NCBI RefSeq assembly: GCF_949628265.1
Contig: NC_088789.1
Location: 27,459,883 to 27,523,882 of the forward strand
From: Cloeon dipterum
Taxonomy: Eukaryota; Arthropoda; Insecta; Ephemeroptera; Baetidae
Length of the DNA stretch: 64,000 nt
Direction: 5' to 3'
Positions 1 through 12,273 of the stretch are shown here, one piece after another. Below the pieces are notes generated by a model. It did no database searches and had not been told where the DNA came from. It was given only the letters and a program-made list of their open reading frames with translations. The translations under genes and the position numbers were made by a program. Position 1 is the first letter of the stretch, and the number at the start of each line of letters is the position of its first letter.

Positions 1-2308
1 TTTTTCAAGAGGTCTAATTGAATACAAGATTTATGAGCGAAGAAAATTCTTACTCATCACAAAACATCCCACAATTTATAGGAAAATATCTCCCACATCA
101 ACCCCTTTTTTTAGTTAAATCAATCGGTTTGTGAAATCTTACCTCCAGAGCAGAATAAGTAAATATATATTCTGTGAAAAATATTTTCCAGGCGAGTATT
201 CAATAGCCAGGTTTCAATAGAATGTGTTTCAGAGTGGCACAATTTTTGTGATTTTTGGACGGCAGCAAAGTGTTAGCTGCGGACAAATAATTTTGGGCTC
301 AGAACGACGAACGACGGGGACCGCACGCATATATGTGAAAATTTTAAATCAAAAGTCTCTGAAATGTTTTGACAGCCGGAAACAGAAAATGTATGCTCTT
401 AAGTGCGTCAGCAGCGAGGCAAAAAGGCACGGCAAAATAGAGCGAGAACTGGCAATTTTCACTTGCTTTTACAACATCAATTTTTTTCTGTGCAGCTTGC
501 GTATTTGCAGTGACGACCGGTATTGCTCAACAGCACACGGAACACCTGCATTAAAACGCCATACAAGCTGAAAGCAAAACGCAGAGCCAATGACATGAAC
601 TCTTTGTTGATTGTTGAATTTTATCAGGACGTTTAAAACATTCGACTGCCCCAGATAACAAAATATTTTTCATCAACTTGTATTATTTGCACAATGATTC
701 CAATATTCCACACGCTATCCCGCTAGGGGGCAGATATTTTTTAGAATCACATTCAACAAGTGGCTGCGAATAGGTCCGCAGGCGAATTTGTTTCACACGG
801 CAGCTGCACGATCAAAATCCATTCATACAAGTTTTGATATCTCTCTGGTGCCTGCAAATTGATTTCCTCTGAGAGCGGCGTTAAAACCTAAAAGCTTTCC
901 ATTGGCGGTCGTAAAAAGAGCGGGTTTTCAGGCTCCTTCATAGCACAAAACGCTAGACAAAGAACGCGCATTCGTGACCGCGAAAATTGGACTAGGCGAA
1001 ATAAAAAATAATCATTTCGCATCGGAGTTTGTTTTCTAAACAGCAATCATGATGTTATGGGAAAAGAAAATAATGAACTTGAGAGTATCCAGAAGCACAA
1101 CGTATTAATATCCGGCTCATTGACATTCTGACATTTTGCACATTTCTAAGAATTGAAAAAAATATAGCGTTTATGGAAATGAGCGCGCAAGATAAAAAGT
1201 ATCGACGGGAAAATAGAACCAACGGGGATCTAATTATAATTGAAAATCAAGTCAATGGCGAGTGAAAAGGCGGCCTCTTGTTCCTCTCCGCGGGGCAAAA
1301 TTACAAGTCTGCCGCGGCGTTTTTTTTTTTGTTTCGCTCGCGGCGACCATAACTTCTCTGCCGCCGCCGCTGCGTGCATCATTTCACGGAGCCGAGCGAG
1401 AGGAGAGGCGAGACGCGCGGAGATCTAGGCAACGCCGAATTAAGGTTCTACCTGGAACAGGTTTTGGCTCGCTCTTCTTCTCCAGGGCCCTCGAGGCTCC
1501 ACTCGTCTGCCCGCTGAGGAGCCCTACCGTCTCCCCCTCCCCCCTCTGATCGCGCCGCTGGCCGCCTCGACCGTTTCCTGCAAGCGCTAGCCCTGGCGGC
1601 AGGAAGATGGTGTGAAAGATGAAGGAAAAAACCGACCAGCAGCAACCTGGGAGAAGACGCGGCAGCATGCACTACTATACTTCGCCAGCAGCGAGATGAA
1701 AAAGCAAAAAGCAGGTGCACTCGGCATATAATGGAAACAATCATCGTTCGCTTCTTCGCTCTTTCGATCTTTTCAGCCTGCCCGCGCTTTACTTACTCGC
1801 CAAACATGTCACCCTTTGACTGCTCTCAGCGTCGTATCAGTCTAACAATGCCGAATTACTTGAATACCAGCTCGATGAAAAGCTTATTGATGCAGTCCTA
1901 GGAAATGTTGACCGAAATAGGGGATAAATGGAATTTTACTTTTTCAGTTACAATTCAATGAAATTATTGCTGCGCTTGATGCGCTGGAAAATCCATTCCA
2001 AGAGCTTAAAACGGAAGCAATCCCTTTCAAGATCGCTTCCCGAGCCTATCAATAGTTGCGCCGAAATGGAATGGAAGTATATTGACCATTTTGTAGTTTC
2101 CTGCTGACGAAACGACGCTAAAAGACTATGTTGTATACTCTTGCAACAGGAGCTAGTATGTTTCTTGGTACAGAACACGAAATTTTGTTTCATTAAAACG
2201 TCCGCGGCAACATGCGCATGGTATATCACTTTACGTAAGCAAGGCCCACAAGGAAAATGGGCTGCGTATGAAAAACGTGAGTGGAAAAGGGCAGAGTGTC
2301 AAGACTTT
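1..2308. other. Non-coding stretch, no gene recognised
   Basis: Mostly AT-rich sequence with one GC- and CpG-rich island at about 1240-1700. All open frames here are under 120 codons, overlap each other on both strands and show no recognisable domain. The stretch is probably intergenic or part of a large intron of a gene extending left of the window. I see no convincing exon with matched splice sites. Confidence 0.5.
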
Positions 2309-2737
2309 TAAACCTATAGAGACCTTAAACAGAGATAAGCGCTCTCAGAAAAGTCACCGAACGCATATTTCCTCTGTTAAATGCCTTTGTTCTGCCACCA
2401 TTGCGCGTGCAACCGATTGTTTAGTGTCTACTTGCAGTTGGTTTATCGATTTATAATCGCAAAAACACATTCGATGTTCATTTAAACCGATTTAACTGCG
2501 GGTGAAAACACCCAAATCAGAGCCTTTGCTGCTGTCTCTAATTTAGATGTTTTCACTCGCAGCAAAATCTATTCAAATCAACTTGTACTTTGATTGTAAA
2601 TCGATTAAACAATTCGTAAGTTAAAAGTACACACCGATCGGAAGCAGAACAAAGGCATTTAACATTGGAAAATGCGTTAGGTGACTTCTTTTAGCACGCT
2701 TATCTCTCGTTAAAGTTTCTAGAAAAAACGTTTGTAG
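2309..2737. repeat. Long imperfect palindrome (foldback/MITE-like)
   Basis: The left arm (about 2309-2515) is read again in reverse complement in the right arm (about 2545-2737). Examples are GAGATAAGCGC near 2332 against GCGCTTATCTC-like sequence near 2700, GGCATTTAACA against TGTTAAATGCC, and the inner GTGAAAACA / TGTTTTCAC pair. The short centre is near 2530. Transcription would give a hairpin of about 200 bp. No coding capacity. Target duplications were not identified, so the superfamily is unassigned. Confidence 0.7.
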
Positions 2738-5700
2738 CAACAGTGTGCATTTCATCAATATTAATCTCAATATAGGGTTATGTTTTTGAGACTCACACTT
2801 CTCAAATGTCAAAATTGGGAAAGTTAAAATATATTATTTACGAATGGTTAGAAATTCGATGGCCTCTTTTAAATTCCAATGGTGAGTAAATACTCAGTCA
2901 TTTTTCTGTTGACAAATACATCAATTTCTGTTAAGTCAATATTTTTTTAGCAACAAGCTCACGTTTCAAAATCTTACCAACAATAATATTATTGCGCGTC
3001 ATGTCTTTTACAAAAATAACAAAGGCAGGAAAACGACCCCTATATTTTTCTAAGAAACAATAATATATCATAAATCTCCTTTTGTCAAAGCGTGTCAGAA
3101 GCCTTGGAATTTAAGGAATTTTTTTCAAACGGAGTTGCAAGGTGTCTGTCCAATTAAGAAAGCAGCAGGGTGCATTTTTTGAGAAAAGGTCATTTTTTAA
3201 AATTGATACACCCAGGCAGGGAAGCCACCTTTTGTTCACTCTTTCTGAAACCACCTGGGTCGAAGAGTTGGTCAATGAAGCACGCTCACTTCCCAGAATA
3301 CATTACGGGGATCAGGCACGGGGGCTTACACGTTTCGCAGGCATTGACACGATGCGGAGCAACCTTTAAAAATCCGAGAGGAAGATCAATATAAGCTAGG
3401 AAGGCTTTTGTAATTGTGCAGCTCAAGGGTCTCTGACTTCTCGGCGTGGCGAAAAGCCTTCGCTTGCATTTTCGCAGCGTAAAAGAAGAAAAATCCTGCG
3501 ACGGAATCAGCACTTATTATTATTTGCTCTTGCGACACAATCAAGAAAAAAAATGCATGCATCGCACTCGCAATGCACTTCTTATTTTTATATCCGCGTA
3601 CATTTCAGAAAAGCAGGGGCAAATTGCCGTCGCTTCAATTATCTCTTTTCCGCCCTAACAAGTGTCCGCTCGTTAATTCGGCTAATTATAACTTGGCACT
3701 GGGCGCGGGAAATCCCGCGTCACCCCTTCTTCCTTGAGCAGCGCTTGCCTTTGCTCGGATAAATTTAGATGGCCTTTTAAAATCTTCCAGGCTACTGCTG
3801 CTGCTACTGGAGATTTGCCGCTGCGAACTGCGAAATTCAAAATAAACAGTCTCGCTTTTGCATGCAATTTCAACCGCGAGCGACGCGTCTGCCGCAAGAA
3901 GCCGAGCTGCTTTGTGATCTAATAATGGCTTAACAGTTTTCTTCCATTTTCATTTTTCGTTTGTTTATTTTTATGCAATAGGATTGTTTGAGGATAAAAA
4001 TCTGATTTTATTTACCTGAACTGTTTGGAATTATTTATTGTTTATTTTGAGTTAATTAATCAGGGGTTTCGATTTAACCTTGCCGCGTAACAGTGGCGAT
4101 GTCCGTTTTCGCGGTTCTCACGCACGACCACACAAAATTTGCATGCATCGCGCGGGCATTGATTAACAGAATGAATTTCTCCTCTGTCGCAGGCATAAAA
4201 AATAATATTGTAAATATTTTCCTCATGACTATTCCTCTCATCGCACTCAGCGGTTTCCTGTGTGTGTGTGTCAGTCAGGTGAATCAACTCTGGCGAGAGC
4301 GCTGAATTGAGAATAAGAAGCCGCGCGCGTCTCGTCGTTGAAAAGCAGTAATTTATTTTGGGTAAGCGATTTTGTGCCCGCGTCCTCAATTTAAGTCCAC
4401 CTTGTCTCTATTTTTCTTTCCCGTCTGTGCCCAACGCACAGCACACGCCGCGCGGCCGCCGCGCAAAAGCAATAAACCTACTTCGCCTCGTACTTTTCGG
4501 GAGACAACACTTCAGAAGAGACAACATTTTGAAATCGACGGACTTTTCGATTTTTACGGTGCCGGCGCACTTGGTTGCCGTGTTGCGAAATTTCCCAATC
4601 GAATAACATTCGAGGCTCTTTTAAAATGAAAATTTAATCAGTATCAATCAAGCAAATGGAATTTTGAAAACACAGGGTGCGCTTCCAGGTGTGTTATAGG
4701 TCAAGAACAATAATGGAAAAAGTCAGGAACAAAACGTGAAGTTAGTCAACTATTGCGTACATAACATGCCTCTTCGAAATCAGCTATACACACATGTCAT
4801 GTTATTTCAGCCCTCTCGGCAGGGAGGGAAAAGGAAATATTACGCCAGGCAAGTGATGACTCATCTAAAAGGTATGCGTTCAAAATTTGTGCTCCTTTGC
4901 AGGTAACAATATAAACGGGTGGGTGACAGCGCAATGAATGAGTGTCCAGTAAAATTCGTGGGAAAAATCTATATGTGCGGTACGGAAGTTTATGAAAGAA
5001 TTCGGATATAGTTCGGTAGACGTGCTCTAGGGAATATTCTGGCATTATTGTTGACAAAATAAACTGTTAGAATCGCACAGTACTAAGATTCTTACTCGAT
5101 TTACTCCAAAGATAAATATTTTCTTGAGTTATCAACAAGATTTTATTAATTAATTAATATAAAAGGGCAGGGAAAAAGTCTTGGCATCCAGCAATGCCGC
5201 TACTGAGGCTCAATAAATCAGATAATTATAACAATAGAAGCAACTTCAAGTGCATCTTTGAGGAATTCACAATCGTTAATGATCGAACTCAAGGCTCCAA
5301 TTAAAGGCGAAATAATCTGAATAATCGATCTGCCGTTTTTCAGGGTCACACGTGCAGTTGTCCCGTGCGCGCGCCGAGTACAATTGTACGCGACACAAAA
5401 AAAATCAGCACGATGATGCGGGGCTCGCAAAAACAAATGCAGGAAGCGGCGGAATGGGTAAATCGAAGAGCCAGCAGCAGCGGCGGCGGCAGCGGCGATC
5501 TTGAATTGTAAAAGAGTGCAAGAGTCCCGTTGGCCGATAGCGCGCCGGCAGTTTTATCCGCGCGCCAGATGGAGTGAATAAATTTGAATCATATGCACTC
5601 GGCCGCGGCAGTAAAAGTGTCACGGGGTTCATTTGCGGCCGCTCTGCGCTCCAATATTGTTGTTGTAGCGATTATTTCACGCGTCCAATGACCACGCTCG

Positions 5701-6659
5701 ACTTGTTTATCGCTTTTAATATGGAAAGTGAATTTGTCTCCGCTTTATTTTGTATGCTCGTGTGAATTACTGCAGCCAACAGCAGCAGCAGCGTCGCGTT
5801 TAAAATTCATACCTCACTCACTCAGCAAGAGCGCACTGCTCCGGAAAAGCGAGCGTATTGCACGTATGAATTATATTCTTTGACACTTGTTGCTATCTCA
5901 AAGTGGCACGGGGGTTTCCCAGCAAACTTACCGTTAAGTTCAACAACTTTTAGGGGATAGGGGATGGCTGCACGTTGTCCGAAAATAATTTGTCTAGTGA
6001 AATTGAACCTTAATAGCCTTAGAAGTGGTAAAAAAATGCCAGAATTAGACGACCAGGCAAACGCAATCAAATTTGGAGACGGGGAAATCACTGTCAGAGG
6101 ATTTCTTGAAAACCCACTGAGCAACACATTTAATCCATCGAGGGCAGCCATCAGAAATGGAGCCAAAGAAGGCCATCAAGAGACCAGCAGGACCAGCTTT
6201 ACACTAAGATCTGTATTTGCAGATTTGAGAAAGACATGCCCGACAACTCCGCTTGAGTAATGTGATTTTAATCAATTATAAGTTGAAACGACCGATTATT
6301 GTTGCGCGACCCCACTCAGATTTTCTCCTCTTTCGGTTATCTCTCCATACTAACTGTTTCGTAATGCAGTAGCGAAAAATTCTTTTCGGACAACTTACGC
6401 ACTGCCCTTTAAGGATAGCTCCACGAGATACTCTTAAAAAATAATTCAGTGACCATTTTCCAGGGCCCAGGGCGTCTTTTTCAAGTTCACCGGCCAACTT
6501 CCATTCCACGAAAAGACCAGTAGCGGGCAATGTGTCCAGTTTAGACCCGGAGGAGGTCCATTATCATTTTGACACAATAAAAACATCGCGTTCGGGCGGC
6601 AGCCAGCCGGTTTGATACATAATAAAATCGGCGATATTTTACATCCCTGTTATTAGTTA
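2738..6659. other. Non-coding stretch with GC-rich patches
   Basis: Alternating AT-rich DNA and GC-rich patches (about 3.6-3.9, 4.3-4.6 and 5.4-5.7 kb). No ORF shows a known domain. An open frame at 5964-6260 (98 codons) looks slightly coding-like in composition but has no recognisable family. A splice-donor-like GTAAGT on the minus strand lies near 5930. Confidence 0.45.
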
Positions 6660-7106
6660 TCAAGGCGAAAGAGAGTGAGTGCGCGCGCGTGTGTGAGTGT
6701 GTGGGTTCATTTCGAGCGTCGAATAAAACACGAAAGACGCGGTAGCCGGCAAAGAGCGGCGGCGGCCTGCGAGGAAGATCTCTTTATTCCTCTCGGTGCT
6801 GGAGCAACGAGAGCAAGCGGAGAAAAACGGCCTCGGGCGAGACAGGTTTTTTACTCGGCCAGCAGACAAGTCACCGCGGCGCATCGCACTAGGCACCAGC
6901 CAGCAAGCTTTTCTAAAACGCGCTCACTGCCACCAGCAGAAGCAAACGAGAGAAAAGAAGAGCCTCCCAACTCCCAAGCCGTGACCAGTAGCTTTATTTG
7001 TTTTCATTACCGAGTGCGAGAGAGAGAGAGAGAGAGAGATCCAACGCATAATAAAATCGAATCAGGCCCGGCTGATTTGCTGTGCGCGGATGACACCTCT
7101 CGTATT
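6660..7106 (+). promoter_or_regulatory. GC-rich upstream region of an orphan promoter
   Basis: A purine- and GC-rich segment with a (GA)n run at about 7019-7039 sits directly upstream of a TATA box. GAGA-type runs are common in arthropod promoters. The 152-codon frame crossing it is low-complexity and basic, and I do not regard it as protein coding. Confidence 0.4.
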
Positions 7107-7138
7107 TATAAAGAGAGTGAAAGAGTCAGTTAGTCAGT
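7107..7138 (+). promoter_or_regulatory. TATA box plus initiator
   Basis: TATAAA lies at 7107-7112. Two initiator-like TCAGT motifs follow at 7126-7130 and 7134-7138. The A of the second (7136) is 29 bp from the first T of the TATA box, the usual arthropod spacing. Together with the donor-like GTAAGC at 7347 this predicts a spliced non-coding first exon. Confidence 0.5.
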
Positions 7139-7346
7139 CGAGTGAGCTGCTGGGTGGATAATTTTAAAAATAGCCCGCAGCCAGCCCTGCCTATTTCTCT
7201 CTGCTCTCAGCCAGCCTCGCTCGCTCGCTCCAAGCTTTGTCGGCCTCGCAGTCAAAATCAACACAATAGCCCCACGAGCAGACGTAATTCTAAAACAAAA
7301 CGCCTTTTCCACGCCGGTTCACGGCCACGATTGCAATTTCTAATTG
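7136..7346 (+). other. Possible 5' untranslated first exon
   Basis: Inferred from the TATA/Inr pair upstream and the GTAAGC donor at 7347. No long ORF starts in it. The downstream gene is unknown; the next recognised + strand gene is the ETS factor at 12.3 kb, but a non-coding RNA is equally possible. Confidence 0.35.
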
Positions 7347-8389
7347 TAAGCTAGACTTTGCAGGGAACCTCTTCTGCTTGTCAATTTGAGAGGTTTTGCG
7401 AGATGTTGCGTAATCATGGATCATGGTGAATTTTGAACGTTATTAAAAAAAATCAAATAAAAATTATTTATTCTGGCCGCGTGGGGGTTTTCAAATAAAT
7501 ACTCGGGTTTTAATAGCCCGACGTGGAGGTGATCAAGCCGTCAATAAAATCCGCGTTGAATTTACACTTTCCGGCCGCCGTGCAATCTGATGAGAGCAAG
7601 TCCCCACGCGTAAACACGGCAATTAAATCCGATGGAACGACTTTTTTCCTCGACCCATTAATAACAACTAATTTTTCAGTTGAATGCAAATGCTCTGGTC
7701 AGAGGGAAGAGGCTAGCTGCGTTAGTTTCTTGTCCTTTCACTGAGTAATATTACAATAAGCGAGCAACAACAACTATATAGCCTTTCTAATTCTAATATG
7801 CGCGAGCGGTGTTAATTTCTGAGCATAAAGCGCACACCAGACGCGATGATTGCAAAAGCGGCTGGATGGAGCAGTTGAATCAAATTGCGCGCAATACTTC
7901 TCACTAGATTGAGCAGTGTGTGCAATTAGTTTTTTTTTAATATTTTTCGCGGAATCAGGGTAGCAACAAATTATTGTGAATCAGCAGCTTTCATACCGAT
8001 GTGAATTTAATAGCAAAAGGAAGTCAGGCCGCTCGGTAGCAATATTGTGGATGATTTATCACCAGAAATCACTTCTAGAAAAAAAAAATGCAAAAGTGAT
8101 TCATGGAAATTCCCGCATTTCACCTCTTATGCTTTGGGCGGCAGTGAATATACAAGCAGGAATTCAGAGGAATACAGCAATTTTTTAAACTCCGGATGCG
8201 GGCAATATGATTTTTCACGTGATTACAAACTGAATATAATTAAAAAAAAATTGAAACTTCAGCCCACAAAATGCTAGAAATCTTTACAGATAATTATGAT
8301 ATTAAAACAGTTTGGAACTGATCGCACATTTTTCGCTAACTCAACACTTGCTGATCTGATAATGATTGAATTGATGGTTTTGAATCTTG
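7347..8389. other. Non-coding stretch
   Basis: AT-rich sequence with several short frames, none with a recognisable domain. I see nothing else to annotate. Confidence 0.5.
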
Positions 8390-8397
8390 AATATTCC

Positions 8398-8667
8398 CAG
8401 GGTTCCAAAAAACCCGGGTTTTTGACATTTTGCCCGACCCACCTGGGTTTTATTGGGGGGTAATGTGTTTTTTTTTTGGGTTTTTTCTGGGTTTTTTCCA
8501 ATTTGCTATTCACTGCATTTTTTCAAGAAACGAAGAAATTTAATCCTCATGCCCCGGGACTTGCCAATTATTCATTGTGCAAAAATGCAGCACTTGGGTT
8601 TTTTAGCCTGGTTAACCCGATAAAACCCGGGTGGGTTTTATCCGGGTGGGGAAAATTCGGAACCCTG
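8398..8667. mobile_element. hAT-type MITE, 270 bp, with intact 8-bp target duplication
   Basis: The element begins CAGGGTTCC and ends GGAACCCTG, a perfect 9-bp terminal inverted repeat. It is flanked by identical 8-bp direct repeats AATATTCC at 8390-8397 and 8668-8675. An 8-bp duplication with a CAGGG terminus is the signature of the hAT superfamily. The interior is rich in ACCCGGGTTTT-type words repeated in both orientations and has no transposase, so it is non-autonomous. The intact duplication suggests a fairly recent insertion. Confidence 0.88.
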
Positions 8668-8675
8668 AATATTCC

Positions 8676-9881
8676 ATAAATTCAATGCAATTCGAACTTT
8701 TAAATTGACAAAGAGGAAAGAGGCGAGAAAAAAATTGACGTTGTTTCCCTCCTGATTAGAAAATATCTGCGATTAAAATTAGCCATATAAGGTGATCCTC
8801 TCTTTTGCGATTAAGTTGTCGCTGTAAAAATCAAGTGAGAGTATCGGTCAAATTTAAGCACGAGCACCCATCGTGGTTCGGCAGTTAAGCGATAATTTAA
8901 GAGGCTCAGCAAAACGATTAAGTTCATTGATAACGATCAATTTCGCAGAAAATTGATTTATCATAATTTAAAATAATTTTCCTAGGTTCTAAAATCTTAA
9001 ATGAAATTTGAATTTAGTTGCTAAGGCGGTGTTTGAGGTACAACCTTTTAGTTTTCCGAAATGACGAGTCGCCAGTTGCTTATCCGCATTGTAAACAAAA
9101 TTCTTTCAGCTGAAGACGCTTATTAGAGGCAATCGCTAAGTGTCATCGTATCGGATCACTGAATCTGCGCCGCTCTTTTTTTTCCTCCTCCAGTCTGCGA
9201 TTACACGCGACGAGTCACACTGCTGCCGCTGTGGCTGTTCAATGAATCCATAAAAATCGGCAACACATGCCGCTGCTGCCAATGCCAAAAAGGAAGGCAA
9301 AATATGAAAATAATAAAAAAAAAAAAGAGCGCGCGGGTTGGTGATCGTTGCGCAGCGGCACCTGTTCTGTTGGGCGGCTGATCCGTGCTAGAAAATTCGG
9401 GGGCAACAAATCGGTGCGGGGCCGCGGGCGGTCAAGAAAGAAAACGGGTAGCACCGCATGAAACTAATGTGAGTTTCAGCCTTCCGATTCATAAATATAC
9501 ACGCCGAGGCATCGCATGTGTGGAATAGAGAGAGAGTAATAAACAAATCCACCTGTGTGCGTGCTGCCTTTTTGCTCTTGTTGTCATATTTGCATTTTAC
9601 AGCAGCGCCATTCAATCTTTTCCGTCCGCGCTTCGCTTGAATTATTCATCTCAGGCGAAAAATCGTTCGTTATGAAAAAAAAAACACAGTCTGTCTCCGT
9701 GTATATGCATGTTTTTCGAAGCTGCGTTTCGATCCGATGATGCGCGAGAAGCCGGTGGACCAATATGAATTGCTAATTGCGCACGCCCTGGGTGTTTGTT
9801 GCTCATTTGCCTTTTCATCTCGTGTTTTGTGCGTGCTGATCATCAAGACTGCTGGCCTTTGAGATTGCATCCTGTTTTCAG
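8676..9881. other. Non-coding stretch, partly GC-rich
   Basis: AT-rich to about 9170, then a mixed GC-rich patch to about 9880 with homopolymer A and T runs. No recognisable coding sequence. Confidence 0.45.
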
Positions 9882-9914
9882 CTCAAGAGCAAATTGTTTA
9901 ACCAGCCTTTGCAC
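9882..9914 (+). other. Candidate 33-bp microexon
   Basis: A strong acceptor (CCTGTTTTCAG, ending 9881) and a consensus donor (GTAAGT from 9915) enclose 33 bp. Two of the three frames are open. No partner exon was found in the window, so the gene is unknown; it may be non-coding or a chance pairing. Confidence 0.3.
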
Positions 9915-10690
9915 GTAAGTAGTTTATTTTTAAAATCTATTTTTATTCCACGCTAGTTCCGCTTTAATTTATAAAAATAATATCTCGATCAGCATTGAAA
10001 TTATTTCAAGAAATTCAAATTTTTTCTTAACTCGTCGCAAATGATTTTTAAGTCTCGTTTATTTTTCTGTGCTGCTATCAGACAGAAGCGAGCTAAATCT
10101 TTATCAGCTCACCATTGACATTCTCAACTCTTTAGTCTCGCAGAATGCAGTGCGAGCGGCAGTCTAGCATTAAAGCGCTAATTGAAATCCAGGCAAACGC
10201 CTAGCGAAACATAATATTAGGCGCGAATCGATTCGCCTCGAAAGCAGCAGATAAAGAAAGGACCGATTTCACGCGTAAGTGCGCGGCGCCGATATTCAGA
10301 GGCACGCAAGCAAACGCACTCGCCGGATCAGGCCTCTCTAAATAACGCCGACTTCGTCTCTCGATCGCGTTTATATATTTATTTTATTCGCGACCGACGC
10401 AATGTTTGCAACTCGCCGGGCCGATAAGATAGCCTCGCTTAGCGCGGCCGGCGAAATTAATTAACTAAAATAATAATTATCTTGTACGGTCGCCTGCGGA
10501 AAGAGGGAAGCGTGAATACGAGAACAAGATAGGATAGATCTCAATTTTCAGAAATGATCGCCAATTTATACTATTGTGGTTAAAAAAAAACCGGGAAAAT
10601 ATAAAGCAACATAAAATTATTGATTATTTTAAATTCAAGAAAATTAAAATTGATTTAAAAATATATCAGACCTATAAAATCAGTCAGCAC
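9915..10690. other. Non-coding stretch
   Basis: AT-rich with a GC-rich patch near 10.2-10.5 kb. A donor-like GTAAGT on the + strand lies near 10275. No gene seen. Confidence 0.45.
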
Positions 10691-10799
10691 ATCGGAAAAT
10701 TAAATTATTTTAGAAAGCAAGTACCCCGTTAATTGACGGCCGATCGAAATTTTAAATTTAATCCACCAAATAATTTCAAAATATTTACTCGGAAAATTT

Positions 10800-11510
10800 T
10801 TAGCAGTGAAAACCCGGGCAAACAGCTCTGTTAGAAGTGCACCTGACACGCGGTCGGCGGGAAAAGCCGAAATTTCGAGCAGAATGAGAAAGAAATGCGG
10901 CTCAGTACGCGCAAGGCACATACATACCGCGAGAGCGGCACACGATTTGTACGACGTAAAAGTTGGGACGGAGCGGCCGCTTTCGGGGGCGGCTGGGCTC
11001 GCCAGCGGCCGCCACCGCCTCGAGAGGCAGGTTAGGCGCGCGGCGGACGCGGCGGCCGATTCGGCCAAGCCGTCGCGTCGAATGGGGAACGGCAAACACG
11101 ACAAGTATGTGAGGTATTGTAGGTATTGGGTAGCACATTGCCGAGGCATTTGGCCGATTTGGCCGCCGTCCGCGGGCGGGCGACAGCCGAGGCCACTCAA
11201 AGTGGCCGTCTTTACTTACCGCTGACGAAATGCGCTACCTGGGCAGCCGATTTCCGCAGTTAGCACGAATTTTCGGGCGATATTTCGACGAGCGACTCTT
11301 CGTTAGGAATGCCAGGAATGGCACAAGAATTCTGACAACGCATCCAACGACTGCGCACTCGGTCACCGCACACTCCGATGCACAACTGCCACCATTTTTC
11401 GCTCCACCGACTCACTCCTTTCGCGCCATCTCTCGCTCGCTTCCAACACCAATGATGCTGCGTTCGGCGCTTGAACCGATTCTACAAATAATTTCCGCAA
11501 ATTTCTAAAA
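10800..11510. promoter_or_regulatory. CpG-rich block, possible bidirectional promoter
   Basis: Abruptly GC- and CpG-rich sequence between AT-rich flanks. Overlapping frames of 139 codons (+) and 166 codons (-) reflect base composition rather than a gene: both are rich in Arg, Ala and Pro and match no family I know. On the minus strand a consensus donor GTAAGT (plus 11219-11214) follows a stretch from about 11450 to 11220. This suggests a non-coding first exon of a gene running left out of the block. Confidence 0.35.
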
Positions 11511-12273
11511 CAGCAACAAATTCCCCACCTTGAAAAAATGATAAAATTCTTATCTATGTGTACAGTTTGAATCATACATCATACAATCTAAATTTTGTAA
11601 TTTATAAAGCTAGCTATTGAAGCAATTTTGATTAACTCATCAAGCATTGCAATGTTTATGACATAATATTTATGGTCGCTATGTGCACATGCCAGCTCTA
11701 AAATATGATGTAATTTAAAAAATGTTTGATTTAAGTAATAATTTTCAAATTCAAACAATAAATTTGTAAAAAAGTGCATAACATATTAAATAATATAACA
11801 GCAGTCTATAAGTCTACTGGCAGTTTATGCTCTTCGCGCGCATCTAATTTGAAATAATCATGTTTGGTTGGATCCCCTGCCATAACAAAAGGTTCTAAAA
11901 TGGCCATCAGAATCTGACTAAACTTGTGGATCCTTCTTACATTATTTTGTTCTAATTAAACATACTACCCTCTATAAGGTACAATCACTGTCAGGTTGTT
12001 TTCATTAGGGCTGCATGTTTTTCTACTTTATTCATTGGTACTTGATCATATTTACGACATTAACTGCCATTTATGATTCATGACCAATAATCTTGAATGA
12101 AAATATTTTGACAATCTATTTTCTTGCACGCACATTATTTAAATTTCGTTTGGTATTATTCAAGGACCTAGTCACACCCAAAATTTGTGTGTATGTAAAT
12201 ATTGTGTTTACAACTGTTTATATTGTGTTTTATTCCCGATATTAAGAATTCAATATTAATACATAAACAAACA
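11511..12273. other. AT-rich upstream region of the ETS gene
   Basis: AT-rich DNA without recognisable coding sequence. It probably holds the proximal promoter or 5' leader of the downstream ETS factor gene. No clear TATA/Inr pair was found. Confidence 0.4.

Noticed and set aside
6675-7133. 152-codon frame upstream of the orphan promoter
   Set aside because: Arg/Glu-rich translation of GA repeats and a GC-rich segment; ends next to a TATA box, so likely untranscribed.
10700-11225. Overlapping 166- and 139-codon frames on opposite strands
   Set aside because: Both are products of CpG-rich composition and match no domain; a promoter explanation is simpler.
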